Source of the DNA: Nectonema munidae
Lineage: Eukaryota > Nematomorpha > Nectonematoida > Nectonematidae
DNA: 64,000 nt
NCBI GenBank assembly: GCA_030549495.1
Contig: JAUIRK010000875.1
Location: forward strand, 957,501 to 1,021,500
Direction: 5' to 3'
Shown: positions 11,370 through 23,803 of the stretch, piece by piece
How the letters are laid out: every line of letters starts with the position of its first letter
Numbering within the stretch: position 1 is the stretch's first letter
Translations under genes and position numbers: made by a program
Notes under the pieces: model-generated
Database searches by the model: none
Seen by the model: the letters and a program-made list of their open reading frames with translations, nothing else
What the model was told of the DNA's origin: nothing

Positions 11370-13242
11370 CACTGTTTCTCAAAATGGTCCATGTGGACGC
11401 GCAAGGAGTCCAAAATATTTTTCCAGGGATCCATATGAGAACATTTTATATTACGCGTACATCAAATTGTGCAAAGGAATTCCATACTTAAAAAATTTTT
11501 TATTTAAAAGTTTCATTTTGTTGAGAAAGAGTTCTCAAATTATAATAAAATCAGTTTTACGGCTAATGTTCCCAGCAGGCTGGGGTTTAGCCGGTTTTAC
11601 CACTATGGCATTTTAGACAAAATTAAGCTAATCTCTCATTATTTTGCGTCTCCATTCATCTTTATTTTGCTCGTCCCCTAATGTTAAATATCTTTTGCTC
11701 ATGTCTTTTTTGACTATTTCTATCCATGTCATCTTTGGCCTGCCTTTACTCTTACCTAAATTTTGATTTTTAAAAGCTTCTTTAATGAGATCACCCGAAG
11801 GTCTTCTATTTACGTGCCCAAACCACCCTAACCTTTATATTTTTAATACTTTATTTATTTCATTTACTTGACATAAACTTCTTATCTTTTAAATTAAATT
11901 TTTCTCAGATTCTTTTAAAGCCCAACTTTGGCCACGCCACTATATACTAAACTAGACCTAATAAAACTTCTATAAAGAAAACCCCTTAATTTTAACGAAA
12001 AGATACTAACGCTTTAAATTTTTTCCATGTTAGTTGTATTCTATGTTCTACAGAGTTACTTACGCTACCTGTTTTGTCTCAAACCTCACCTAAATAAAAA
12101 AAATGTTTAACCTCTTCTAATTCTACGCCGCCTACTACTACTTTTTCTTCCAATACTACATCGGTATTTGGGTTGAAACTTAAACACCACCTACACTTAA
12201 AACTGCCCTTAATGTTTGAGCATTTTTTATGTACCCACTTATTGCAATGTACACAAAGAATAGAGTTTCTTTTCATTTTTTTTCGGCAAACTTCAGAATA
12301 TTCTCCTATTAGTACTATATCATCTGCATATAAAATCTCACTCGTATCTTCTTTAATTAAATCCTTAAGAATTTCATCAAGAATGGTATTAAATAAAAAG
12401 GGGCTTAAAATCGAACCTTGATGTAAGCTTACTTTTATTTCAAACTTACTAGAAATTGAATTATTAATTTGTATAAAAGTGTCTTCGCTTTTGTACAAGG
12501 CCATAATGGCTCTCACTAGTCTTTCATTTACCCCTTTTCTTCTCAAAGACCACTCAATGAGACTTCTAGAAATGGAGTCAAAAGCTTTCTCCATGTATGC
12601 CCATTTCTTGCTCTCTTTTCGATAAGCTGATTAATAATAAAAATAGCGTCATTTCTGCACTTGCCAGGCATAAAACCAAATTGGATTCTTTCTACTATTT
12701 GGAATTCTTTCTACTATTTTCATATCATGTTCTAGTTAGTTTTATTGTTCTAAATTTGAACAATTTGTTATAAATAATAAATAATAATATAAATTGAAAA
12801 AAGAGTTCTGAAATTGCAAAATGATATATTATTATGGCAAAGAGTTCAGTTATATGCGATTGCTTCTCCATCTTCAGATCTTGTTGAATCAGGTTTGATA
12901 CTAAGAGTGCATAAAATGTAATTTATATTTAATTATTTGTTTTTAGGCGTTCAGTCTTATTCTTTATCTGCATTCAAAAAGTCGGATTCCACTTCATAGG
13001 AACCTGACATATCAAGTTTAGCCTCAAGGACTAATCAACATATTTTTGGAATAAAAATTTCCCCTTTTTTGAACAAAGTTTATCTCATGTTTGAGTTAAA
13101 AAGTAAACAACTAAAAATATAAAAATTTATTTATGCATTTTTGATAAATAAAACAACTTAAAAAATAAAATTGGCCGTAAATAAAAGATAACAGGTCCAC
13201 AAAATTTTTTTAGTTCTAACAATATTTGGTTGAGAATCACTG
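11370..13242. mobile_element. Probable hAT-type element enclosing a LINE fragment
   Basis: The left end at 11370 reads CACTGTTTCTCAAAATGGTC and the right end reads TTTGGTTGAGAATCACTG, ending at 13242; inverted, the latter is CAGTGATTCTCAACCAAA. AGTCCA and GGTCCACA lie just inside the two ends. Flanking octamers GTATAGAG and ATACACAG agree at 5 of 8 positions, so the target duplication is only plausible. No hAT transposase was seen inside. The middle (11575-12725) is a separate LINE relic, which implies nesting. Confidence 0.5.
11575..12725 (-). pseudogene. LINE reverse transcriptase fragment (finger-bearing RTE-like group)
   Basis: Minus-strand fragments of a non-LTR reverse transcriptase. 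At 12700-12600 is QFGFMPGKCRNDAIF. At 12597-12079 is an open stretch with MEKAFDSISR (motif A), LHQGSILSPFLFN and LYADDIVLIG (intact YADD). Right after YADD comes a cysteine block, CVHCNKWVHKKC...CRWC, and then VKHFFYLGEV. After a frame change, 11840-11640 gives VWFGHVNRR...GRPKMTWIEIVKKDMSK and DEWRRKI, the usual C-terminal tail of such elements. The cysteine finger between the catalytic motif and the thumb is a trait I associate with an RTE-like group common in aquatic invertebrates; the clade name is uncertain. Both ends are truncated and at least two frame changes are present. Confidence 0.8.
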
Positions 13243-13539
13243 ATACACAGAGACAGATACAGTTATTTACAAAATATGCGATAATGTCAGAAGTTGATAT
13301 CCTGAGTACTTATTAGTCTTTTTTTCTGAGACCCAAGATCTCCTAAGTAATTTTTGAATATGGGAAAAGATAAAAACCGACATAAGTTGCTCAATTTTTA
13401 ATGTAAATTGTAAAGCTCTATTGTTAAGATAACAAGAATAGTAGTTTATGAGAAACAAGATTCAAATTTTCAATTTTTGACAAAAGATTTTTGGATTTTT
13501 GAGATGCTATCTCAAAAGAAAATGAAGTTTTTATTTGAA

Positions 13540-13646
13540 ATTAATCTTTTCTTTTTTTGAAAAGATTAATTGATTGGGAGTTAATTATTTAATGAGTGAA
13601 CTAAAAGATTAATTTATTAATCTTTTCTTTTTTTGAAAAGATTAAT
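13540..13646. repeat. Two identical perfect hairpins
   Basis: ATTAATCTTTTC, seven T, GAAAAGATTAAT occurs at 13540-13570 and again at 13616-13646: a 12-bp perfect stem with a 7-nt loop, repeated exactly 76 bp later. Half-copies of the stem (AAAAGATTAAT) follow each hairpin. This may be a small repeat remnant or a transcript stem-loop. No adjacent gene gives it a role. Confidence 0.75.
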
Positions 13647-16600
13647 TTTAATAAAAGATTAATTAATTTAGAAAGTAATGACATTTTAATTTGAAGAAAA
13701 ACTTTCTACCCATTGAAAAAGTTTGGATTTGCCGGTATACGGCACAATTTCAAAAACAGAAGTAATTTTTTGCCATTTGTCAATCAAAAAAAGTTGAATA
13801 ATTTTTACGAATGAATGAATTAAATGTCAGCAAAATTGGGAGTTTAAATGTTCGTTGGTTGATTTGAGGTTTGATTGAAATGTCCGTGGTTGAAGTGTAA
13901 TATGAATCCAGGTTAAAAAGCGCTGACTCTTCTTTATTTAATCGTTTATTTTGAAAAGTATTGGTGGACAAATTTTAACAGATTGTATCCCATGGTTAAC
14001 ATTGACAAACGCCGACCATTTCTCGATTTTAAAAATCCTTTGAGACGAGCCTTGGACCTGATCTTCTAAGAATTGATAAGTATAAAAAATTGCATTAAAA
14101 TAGAAGGTAGACAGCTAGTCTTCAAAATTTAGTAATCAAAGTATTGATTCCTATTTCCATCTAAAAATTCACTTTGACGATGTTTAATTTTTTAATATTC
14201 TTAAAATATATATCTTCAAAGGTTTGTTTGCATATTGGTAGTAAATGCAAAGTCATAACTTCATTTCTAAGACGCAATATTGAGGATTAACAAATCCTTT
14301 TCTTTCTCTGAAAACCCCAAAAGTGAAAATAAAGTATATATTTAACTAATAAATATAATACTCTCAAGATGAGAAGTAATGGATCCAGAAAACACAAACT
14401 TTTAATGAAAGAAACTTTTTTTCAAGTGAGAAATTGAATTTTTTATCTGTATATGACAACTTAAAACAAGACAAAGTTTTAATGCTTGTTGAACACACGA
14501 TGCAAGAGAACACTAAACCGTGGGTTTATGAATGCAGCGCCAACTCGAATATATATATTTATAATGCATCGCTTTTCGCAATTATTGCCTGTTTATTGGA
14601 TGCTGCATTCATTTCCTAATTATAAATAATACTTCTATTCCCATATAACTTTAATTATTCAAAAGCAACACTATTGATTTTGTTCACCTTTCTTTCGCGT
14701 GAAAATGTATGATTTTTTGCATATACTACGGTGATTCTGTTGCTGATGCTGGCATAATTCATTGGCGTGATGTGATGATGAGTGGAGGAAATAAAAGAAA
14801 CATTTTGCCATAAACATATGTAAAATTTTTTGGATAAATGTGTTATTTCTTTTAACGCAAAGTTAATGACATTGTTTTACAGGGCGTTTTTGAGAGAATT
14901 CCAACTTTTTGAAAATATTTTGTAGTGTAAGCCACATTTTGAAATAACATATAAAATAAAACTTTTAGCGACTTTAAAAATCTAGGAAGAAAACTGAAAT
15001 GAACATATCGTTCATGGTTCAGGTAAGGGAAAAATCGCCTTTTTTTAATGGCGTTTAAATTTTCAATTTTTTAATGTTAACTTTAATTCACTAGGGCGCA
15101 TTGAAAACTGGGTATGGTAAAAGGGTTAAAATAGCAAAAAAAAAGTTTTAAAGGAATCAACAATTTGTTCTTTGTTAATATTTTGAAAAAATTTGGAAGT
15201 TAAATTTCATAGAAAATTTATTGATTCAAAGCATGAAACAATTTATTTTTCTTCGACGAAACATTAATTTTTAAGGTTAATTTGGCAAATCTCTAACAAA
15301 ATGTAATCATGATAAAGTCTTTTAAAAATAGTTACCAGATTCACTGCTATCAAATAAATATAAATCAAGAGTAACTTCATTCTTCAAATTCAAAATAAGA
15401 ACTCAACTATGAAAATTAAAGCAGGAGAAAGAAAAAAGTAAGCTATTTTAGTGAAAATAGGTTGAACGATATTTGTAGTTTGAATATCCAAAATTTTCTA
15501 ATCAATCAAAATTTTGTTCGTCAATGATAGTAAATTGACGACCAATGAGCATAATCTCATTCCAAGAGGGCGACTTAAAAATCCTTGGGGACTGTATGAA
15601 GCCCATAGACCGTTTTTAGTGTGGAAAATGGAATCAAGATTTATTCGTAAAATACTTGTTTCAACAAAGCAATAGATAGACACCCGATTCATTTTTCATT
15701 TTTACTTAGTAGAAGAAGGCCGTGATAATGTAAAATGTTTGCTTTTGCCTATAAGTTTTCATCCTTTTTGCTTAGATTTTTTTAGAGTGATTATTATTAT
15801 TTATGAATCACTTTTGTCATATTATTTTGGAAAATTGATTTTAGTGAATTTATGAAATTCCTTAGTGACTCCGTGATTCCACAAATTATGTGAAAGTCAC
15901 CGTTTCCATTACTTTTCACAGCAAATTCTGATTTTACAGTTAAAATTTTGCGATTCTATTTTCGATTTTGAAATGTATTGAGCAATTTGATTTCAAAGCT
16001 TTGCTATATTAAAAATATTTAGTCAAACTTTGTAAACGTTTGAAAGTGTGCTTAAGATAAACTCCTGTGAACGCATATTTAAAATTTCATTTCAGTTGAA
16101 CAAATTTAAATTGAAGTCTGTCAAGACTTTTCAAAAAGAAGACTTTTCAAATGAGAGTCTCCTTCATTGTCTTGCTAGATCATTGATAATATTTCTTCTG
16201 TATGTAAATGTATAAGATACAATTTTCAACATTCAAGGTCAGATATAAATTTTTGCTCTTACTGAAACCATTATTTACTTTATTGAGAAAACTTTTGCGA
16301 TGAGAGACAGACCCATTTTTAACATTAACAGCGAATGGATAATGGTTCTTCCATTGTGTTTGTTGCTCCCCCCACCTCTCTCCACTAAGGAAAAATGGCC
16401 TTCAATTAAATTTAATGTATCATAATTTTCTCAACAAAAGATACAAGTTTGAAGTTTCCAAGTATCGAAGCATAAATTAAAAGTGATTTTTTTTTCTAAT
16501 TTTTTTTAATGAAACGTTTTTAAATAAAATTTTTTGAACTTTCTATCGAAATAATATTTGATTTAAAAAATAAATTCTATATTTTTATCGCAGCGCCCCC

Positions 16601-17960
16601 CCCCCCTCCTTCCCCAACTAACAAAAAAGATTAAAAAAAGGCCTTGGACAAAGGTGTGTAAAATGAAGGAATTTATTCAGTTGAACATATTTTTCTACAA
16701 AAGTATAACTTAGAAAATTGTTGTTAATGGAAACCTTCAAAGATGAAAGTTGGCATAGAGTGTGAGTGAGCATTTGTTGTACGCTTAAATAATATGCATA
16801 TACACAGTGATGAATAATTTAGTTAAATAGAGATAAAATGGTATTATACTCATTAGCGAAAAAGAGGGCAATTTATCAGTGATGCTCTAGGATTTAGAAA
16901 GATGACGTAAAGAATAAAATATATAGATCTCTTTTACTTGGCAACCAACGAATACGAAAGGAGTCAAAACCAAAAAGAAGAGAAGCAACAAATTTGCTTG
17001 TTTCATTATTCTATGAAAAGTGATATGTACTGCTTTCCTTCTATTCCACCTCTTATAAACGATTCATAAAGTTTCGAATTGTTGACTGCCACTCAAATAC
17101 TTAAAGAAATTTGATTGGTTCACTTATTAATTATTTATTCAATGCAAAACTTATCTATTAAATTGGAAAAAGATATTATATATATGTATATATTATATCA
17201 CATATTATTATAGATATAAATTATACATGCACTATGATAGACTTTCATGCGAGATATTGAAAGTCCTTCCCTCGTTATTTCAGATTGAAAGATAACGGAT
17301 GTGCAAGCGTTTGTTTGATCACTAGACTTTTTAAGGCTGGCTAATCATCGACTCTCCTTTTCAATAGATTTTAAATTTCGAAAGCAGACTATTTCCATTT
17401 CCTTGAAAACTGGTGTCTCACTCGTCCTCAAAGGGCTGATCATCTTATATCACAGAAATAGGAAAGTTCTTAAAATTATTTTTATCAATAGGATTCGTTT
17501 AATTATGTCAAGTTTTTGAGTCCTAGCATCTCGAAATAATATATCTTCTGAATTTTTAGGCCTTTGCATTTCAGAAATAAAATTTATTAAAATTATAAAA
17601 AAATATATAGAACTCTTAATTTATACATAAAATTTGCAAAAAATTCAATCGCAAAAAGAACAAATTGTATATATGATCATTTTAATAAAGCTCACTTGGT
17701 CTTAGGATATTTTGACTCAAATAACTTGCTGAAAATTATGCAAATACATAAAAATGGCTCCTCTGAAATTTTTTAAATATCTATTTACTTCAATATTATT
17801 ACGTTAAAAGTAAGAATATAATAAAAATTGAGAATTTAACACCATCAATAAAATTGGAAACTTTTTCATAATATTTTCCTTTGTAAAATTTTAGATTAAT
17901 TTTTTAGCATTGATCAACTTGTCGTTGCTAGTGAGTATGTCTAGGATCACTATATCAATA
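13647..17960. other. Long AT-rich spacer, nothing recognised
   Basis: Only short chance frames occur, for example at 13780-13971, 14434-14619 and 15498-15692, none with a domain. An 11-C run stands at 16596-16606. A TA-rich simple stretch lies at 17170-17225. Confidence 0.55.
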
Positions 17961-17964
17961 AGGC

Positions 17965-18085
17965 AAGTTCCTGATCTAAATCCACTTGAAAAAACCATTT
18001 GCTATTCTTTTAATGAAAGTTTGTTTTGCAAATGGAAAAGTTTGAATAGCTTGATAAACATAGCAACGTTTTTATACCTTTGAAG
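17965..18085 (+). pseudogene. Possible Tc1/mariner transposase C-terminal scrap
   Basis: One plus-strand frame reads QVPDLNPLEKTICYSFNES, matching the Tc1/mariner DDE/D C-terminal signature SPDLNPIEHLW in the PDLNP-x-E part. The match is about ten residues, with no supporting upstream DDE motifs or terminal inverted repeats, so chance is a real alternative. Confidence 0.35.
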
Positions 18086-18329
18086 CATTTTAGCTGAGAC
18101 GTGGTGTAATCTCTGAATTCCATGGAAAAGATATTAGAACAAAGTGCTTATAAAATTTTATTATATGTATCCATTTTACTTCCCCAAATTTGAAAAAATA
18201 TTATAACTCAAACTTTTTTTGAAAATAAAATAAATATACGATATACGAAATCATATAGAAACTCATGTATAAAGAACACATAAGGTATTATAGTTCTCAT
18301 ATACTTATTACCTTGAACTAAAAAGACTA

Positions 18330-18477
18330 GGAGACTGGTGGGCTGATAGGTAGAGGCGTCGCCTACGGATCCAAAGTCTTTGGGTTCGAATCTCGGCGAT
18401 GCCATCGACTTGTCATATATTATAGGCAGATATGGAAGTTTCTCCTTCCTTTGCATGAAACACCCTGTCAAAAAAAA
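18330..18477 (+). repeat. tRNA-derived SINE, family 1, copy 1
   Basis: The head is tRNA-like: TGGGCTGATAGGTAGAGGCG contains an A box and GGGTTCGAATC a B box, spaced as in a tRNA gene. A tRNA-unrelated body follows (ATATGGAAGTTTCT, TTGCATGAAACACC), then CCTGTC and a short A tail. A second copy at 39522-39667 on the other strand is about 85-90% similar by eye along the whole length. The tRNA part could not fold as a functional tRNA at its 3' end, so it is not called a tRNA gene. Confidence 0.85.
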
Positions 18478-21400
18478 GACCTTTATTAGACTAAAACGAG
18501 ATTTTAAAAAATATCTTAAAATAAATTTGGCCTTACAAAAAAAAATTAAAAAAAATATATTAAAAAATGATACATCATTGTAAATTTTTTGCAAAAAAGT
18601 GTCTTATGGTGATCATACCAATTTTCTTAGATAGAAAAAAACGTTGTAAAGTTTTCCATCATTTGACAATTTGGCAGCAAATGTGCGAGTTGACTTCTAC
18701 AAATTCCGTTCGACTTCATAATCATTTCCGCTTAATTTTGGAGGATCTAGAATTTGATATAGATTTTCTGAAATTTCGAAACAATTGTCATTCTACCAAT
18801 ATTACCACTTCTTTTTTCAAAGATATATATAAGTATTAGCTAATGATGATGATTTCCTTATAAATTATCTTCTAAAATACCGTATGTGCATTGAGATCAC
18901 TCACAACACGCTATTTATACCCATTAGCCATTGGCCAGTCTCAGATGTCATTTTGATTGTATACATATGATTGCGCGTGTTTTTTCTGATTATAAAGGCA
19001 AACCAGCGTCTATTATAAACAAAGGGTCCAAAAATTGACATTTATATTTTTGTCTATTTACATAACTTTGACAATTTCAACCCCACTCGTATGTTCAAAT
19101 TTAGTTTTATATACTTCATGTACCAAACCATGTAATATCGAAAATCCATTATATCATAAATTTTAATACCCTACTTTCTTTGTTTGAAATTACAAAACGT
19201 TTATCTGCTCACATGAATCATATTAATTGTTTACCAAACGTGGTCAGAAAGAGTCCTATGCCTAAAAAAGAAAATTAATATCAATATAAAGCTATTTCTG
19301 CAATATATCAAAGCTGTGATCTTTGAGTAAAAGCATACTGTTATAATTTAAGCCAATTGGCGGTCATATATGGATTATCGAAACGAATAAATCTCATTTT
19401 GAACTTAACATGATTCCTCCAATAATACTTTTCAAAAAAGGAGCAGCTCTCTTACAACTCTAGAAGTTATCCAATGAAACACTTTGATCTTCAAATGCAA
19501 GCATATATAAAATTAAAATGTAGCCGCTCAGTTTCTCTGGATTAGAGGTTTTCAAATATAGCCCGATTTAAAAATGAACCTTGAAAAATGTTTTTTTGAA
19601 AAAGCAATTTGTGAAAAATTATTGTTTGAAACGTTATTGATATACTTATACTTTTCAGCAGCTAGACTTCTGAACTTTTATTCTTTCATAAGTTTTTCAA
19701 TAATATGAACGCTATTTGATAAAGACCAAAAACAAAGGAGTCATAGTATAAGCAGATTTTTGTTTATATTTTATGGCCAAAAGACATAGAAATTCCAAAG
19801 TCCTGCCCAAAAGTTTTGAATAGCATGTATAAACATCTTTAACAGTGAAACTTGAGTTTACTCCACCTCCTTCTAAAAACGAATCGGTTTACGCAGAATT
19901 TCTGTTAACACATTTTGACTCAGCTCACGAGAACTCTTTCTTAGATCACGGCAATCACATTTTATATTTACTGCTGATAATTTGGATTAAAATTAAAAAA
20001 TCTTCCCGGTTCCCAAATATTTCGGATAACGAACGGGTTTATCGGAGGAAACTATACTGTACTTCTAAAAATTTATTTTATATGACATTCATAATTTCTA
20101 AATTTCCCAGTGATATTTGATTTGTATTTTGTTTATAGATTTTTTTCCTTAATCTCATTGATTTTTGGATAAAAAATTGGAAAATAAATCTTATATTGTT
20201 TTTCGATGGCAATTTTAGGTTATTGGATGGCGTTGAATAAATTAATTTTTTTACCAAAAATCTTATGTTTTTATTCACCCATAAGTGGCTCATCATCATT
20301 ATTATTATTATTTTAAAATGAAGAAATAAACTTTATTTAATTGTTTTGAATCTAAAAGTTATAAATAAACAAAAACTATTAAAATGGTCTCTATAGAGGG
20401 CCAATACGGCCATATGAGGGTGGATGGATCTTTTAAAAGCTTTATAATTTATAATATAGGAATAAAAATTGTTTAACATTGGCTAAAAATTTCTAGGTAC
20501 AATTGACATTTATCTAAATATTCCCATCTTCTCCGCAAACTTAATACCTCTTTCTATATACTACAAAATTCTGCTTACTTTAACTCCATATCTTTCTCAA
20601 GGAAAAAGAGTTACTTTGTAATCTAGCAAATGAACATTAGAAAATATCATACTGCATTTCTCTTTGAGGACCAAAATTTCGTAGACTAGTATTTAAAGCC
20701 CGCGATTTTCATTTCTTGGTAAAATTGTATCACACTGATCCCAAAGCCGAAAATAGAATCAACTTTATCTCTGACTTATTTCTTAAAAAAGAGCATTCGA
20801 CTTAGCTTGAAGTATCAAGAGCTTGTTCAAAAAATTTGATGGTTGAAGCCCTTCCAGACTTTCAAATCACGAGGAAAGGGAAAAATTTTCCCATATGTTC
20901 ATAAATGCGAGCATCAAATTGAAGGATATCATAGAGCCAAAATAATCAACTTTACCAACGTGTAAAGAGAATTTAAAAAGATTGATTAAGTTAATCCAAG
21001 AATATTTACTATTTTTTTTGACTTTAGAAAATTTCAACCTCTTTTTTCTTAACTCGAGTACAATTTTTCTACTCCAAAAGTCAATTTTGTAATCGAGGGC
21101 GATAAGGCAAGTGTATTATTGGTTTAGTAAAAGGATGGCATGATGTATCAAATTTAAAAAATACGATAGAACAAATCGAATAGCAGTGCGTTCATCAAAT
21201 TTTGCGAAATATGTACAGTTTTGTTTTCAATTTATTTCACCCTGCAAAATTATATCAGATTATTATTTATATACGTGTATTTCTTTTAAGGTAATCACCA
21301 TTTTCGCTTAAATTTTCTATAGTATATATCTTCATTTCCATATGGAAATTAAGTTATGTATTCCCATATGGTATTAGTTATGAATAAATATAGCATTAGA

Positions 21401-21744
21401 CGAATTAATAACATTATCAAAGTAAATTAAGGTCGACAATGTACTAATTGATTTTACACGATGTCTAGAGTGAAAATTATTGCGGAAACAAAACAATCAT
21501 ATTAACTATACCAACTAAATTGAATTGTCAATATATAAAGATTTTGATACTGGTTTAACATGATGTTTAATTATATGTAATTCAAAAATATAGAAGGTGA
21601 TTTAAAAAAAATTGAAAGAATCGATTAGTTTATTTGACTTAAAGAAGTACTAAGAAAATTAACCGTTACCTGAAACTCATAAAACTTATTTTGACTAAAC
21701 TCCAAAATGTGTTAACTGCGTGGTGCAGCCAGCGTCTTTTATTA
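18478..21744. other. AT-rich spacer; possible truncated LINE tail
   Basis: No coding domain was recognised, including in the frames at 18567-18839, 19845-20120 and 20078-20299. At 20285-20345 a run of ATT repeats is followed by AATAAACTTTATTTAATTG. Read on the minus strand, this is a polyadenylation-like signal followed by a TAA-type tail, as left by 5'-truncated non-LTR elements. That reading is tentative. Confidence 0.4.
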
Positions 21745-21890
21745 GCGTCAGTAAGGTTGGTTAGATACTGGGTTTCGATAAGTCATGGTCTTGGCTTCGA
21801 TCCGGCACCAAGCCCACTTTCTTCATAGTTCGATAAAAAGCAGCGCAATTGTGCCTTCTTGTTGAAAACACCCGATGGTACCTTTACATT
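21745..21890 (+). repeat. tRNA-derived SINE, family 2, copy 1
   Basis: A tRNA-like head (GTAAGGTTGGTTAGATACTG with an A-box-like segment, then GGCTTCGATCC as a mutated B box) is followed by a body shared with the copies at 29913, 39688 and 58010: CATAGTTCGATA, GCGCAATTGTGCCTTCTT, GAAAACACCCGATGGTACC. The end runs into TTTACATTTTTTACC. Four copies in the window show it is a dispersed family. Confidence 0.85.
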
Positions 21891-23539
21891 TTTTACCTTA
21901 CCCAGTTCCGAATTAACATAGTAGCAGATGTAGCAGCTGCTACAGGCACCGCGCTTAGTTGAACAAATTTTTTTTTTGACTTTTTGTAATATCTTTTAGT
22001 TTTCTACAATTCTTCTTTTATATTTCTTCCTTAAAATAAATTTTTGCTCTTGAATTTTGTGGTTTTTATCTTTATTGTAGAATCTAGATCAATTTTATTA
22101 AAAAAAATTTTACTTCCTGACTATCATTTGTAAATTTAATCGATCTGCTACACGCCCCTTAATTTTTGAAATATTGAATGTTTCTCTTAATTAATCTTTT
22201 ATGCTAAACAAAACTTTTACCACTTTTCCTAGCATACTACTATTTTTATGAAAAAATATTATAAGAAAAATGAAGAATTAAGAGAGTTTCTTGATTGAGT
22301 ATTTGCTATATCATAAAATTTATTCAAATCAAAACTTTTTTTGAAGTTATATCTCAAAATAACTTTTCAATTAGGAAATATGACTAAATTTCAAACCTAC
22401 CCAATTAATACTAAATTAAACTAACTAATTAAATAAGTTATAGACTAACTTGTTTGTATACGTGCAGGAACTGATTAGTGATGCAGTTTAACTTTTCTCC
22501 GAAAAAAAAATAGAATTCCTTTTATATACTTATACTTTTGCATAGACAAGTATGATGTAATTAGAAATGATAAGTTCTCTCGAATTTTGTCATCATCACT
22601 AACTTTACCGATAATCTTATAGATTATAGATTTTCTGTAAAAGGCGAATTTCGACTATTATTCAAATGCGAGTTGTTCCCGCTTTTAATGCCGTATTTGG
22701 TATTGGTATTGAAATTAAGACTTGCTTCTACCACTTTGGGCTTCAATTAGCTTCGAGAAAAAGTGAAGAACTTCGTCTTACAAATACACACTTTCAAGCA
22801 ATTTTGTCGAGAACTAGATGGTTTACCCTTTTCACCTTCACCATACACCTTCACAGTTGGATTCGATTATCTAAGAGAATCTTGCTCATTATGAAGCAAG
22901 GACCTTTTAAAAAACGATTCAAGCGGATTCAATCTAAAAAAGAGGAGCCAGGCAAAAATATGAAAATATAGAATTTTTACACAAAAATTCAAGGAAACAC
23001 TAAAGTTTTGTAAACTGTAAAAATATTACATTTTTTTAATAACTGTTCACGGTTAGTTTACAACTATGGGTAAATTTTACCCAACAGTACTTTTAGAGTT
23101 ACATTCTGCTCATAATTTAATTTTTAAAATAGTTTAAAGTTTAATGACATTTTATGTTTTTGTTTTTTTAACATCCATGTTGAGTTTCATGATTTTTGAG
23201 TAACTTGGAAAAAAATAATGCATTGATAAAGTACCACCTTGGTCCTTGGGTCATTTTTACCCGTATTTTTGTATGCAAGTGTAGTCTTTTTGCATTGCTC
23301 AATAAGCAAAGCATCATTGAACAATTTGATTTATTATTATGATATGCAGTTAATATTATAGGCTGTTTGCATTGCACAATATTACGTAAAAGAGTAAAGC
23401 TTTTTCACAGATTTTACTTTTTAATTTATTATCACACACAGCTGTTATTGCACCAAGCGCGTAGCTCTCTCTTCATTTTTTTCTTTAGTTGTGTTTTATT
23501 TTTATCTTAAAATGTTTCGTTCAAAATGATCTACAAATA
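21891..23539. other. Spacer with a possible TTAA-type palindrome pair
   Basis: The 101-codon frame at 22666-22971 has no recognisable domain. Around 23063-23080 is the palindrome TGGGTAAATTTTACCCA, and near 23245-23270 TTGGGTCATTTTTACCC. Such GGGT...ACCC palindromes sit near the ends of piggyBac-type MITEs, but no complete element could be delimited. Confidence 0.35.
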
Positions 23540-23803
23540 TTAATATGATATTAATATGATATTTATTTACAAATGAAAGTTTACGCATGAGAAAAGTATG
23601 ACAAAAACAACTCAACCAAATTATCGAAACAGTATGAAAATAATGTAGGTAATTTTGTGAAGATCCAAAAGCCAGGAGGCCGCAGTTAGGATTCAACACA
23701 GACTTTCAAGGATAGGGTAGAAAAATGAAGCATCGAGGACACGAGTTCAAAGCATTGCTCACGGAAACAAAGTGGAATATTGTTGTAGAGTCAAATAATA
23801 AAA

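Noticed and set aside
18340-18410. tRNA-like sequences with A and B boxes (also at 21750, 30050, 39650, 39690 and 58015)
   Set aside because: Each is attached to a conserved non-tRNA body and dispersed in several copies, so they are SINE heads and not tRNA genes.
22666-22971. 101-codon frame, plus strand
   Set aside because: No family is recognisable, no splice context, and no similarity elsewhere in the window; treated as chance.
23063-23270. GGGTAAATTTTACCC-type palindromes as a further piggyBac MITE
   Set aside because: No TTAA-bordered pair of ends could be matched, so no element was called.
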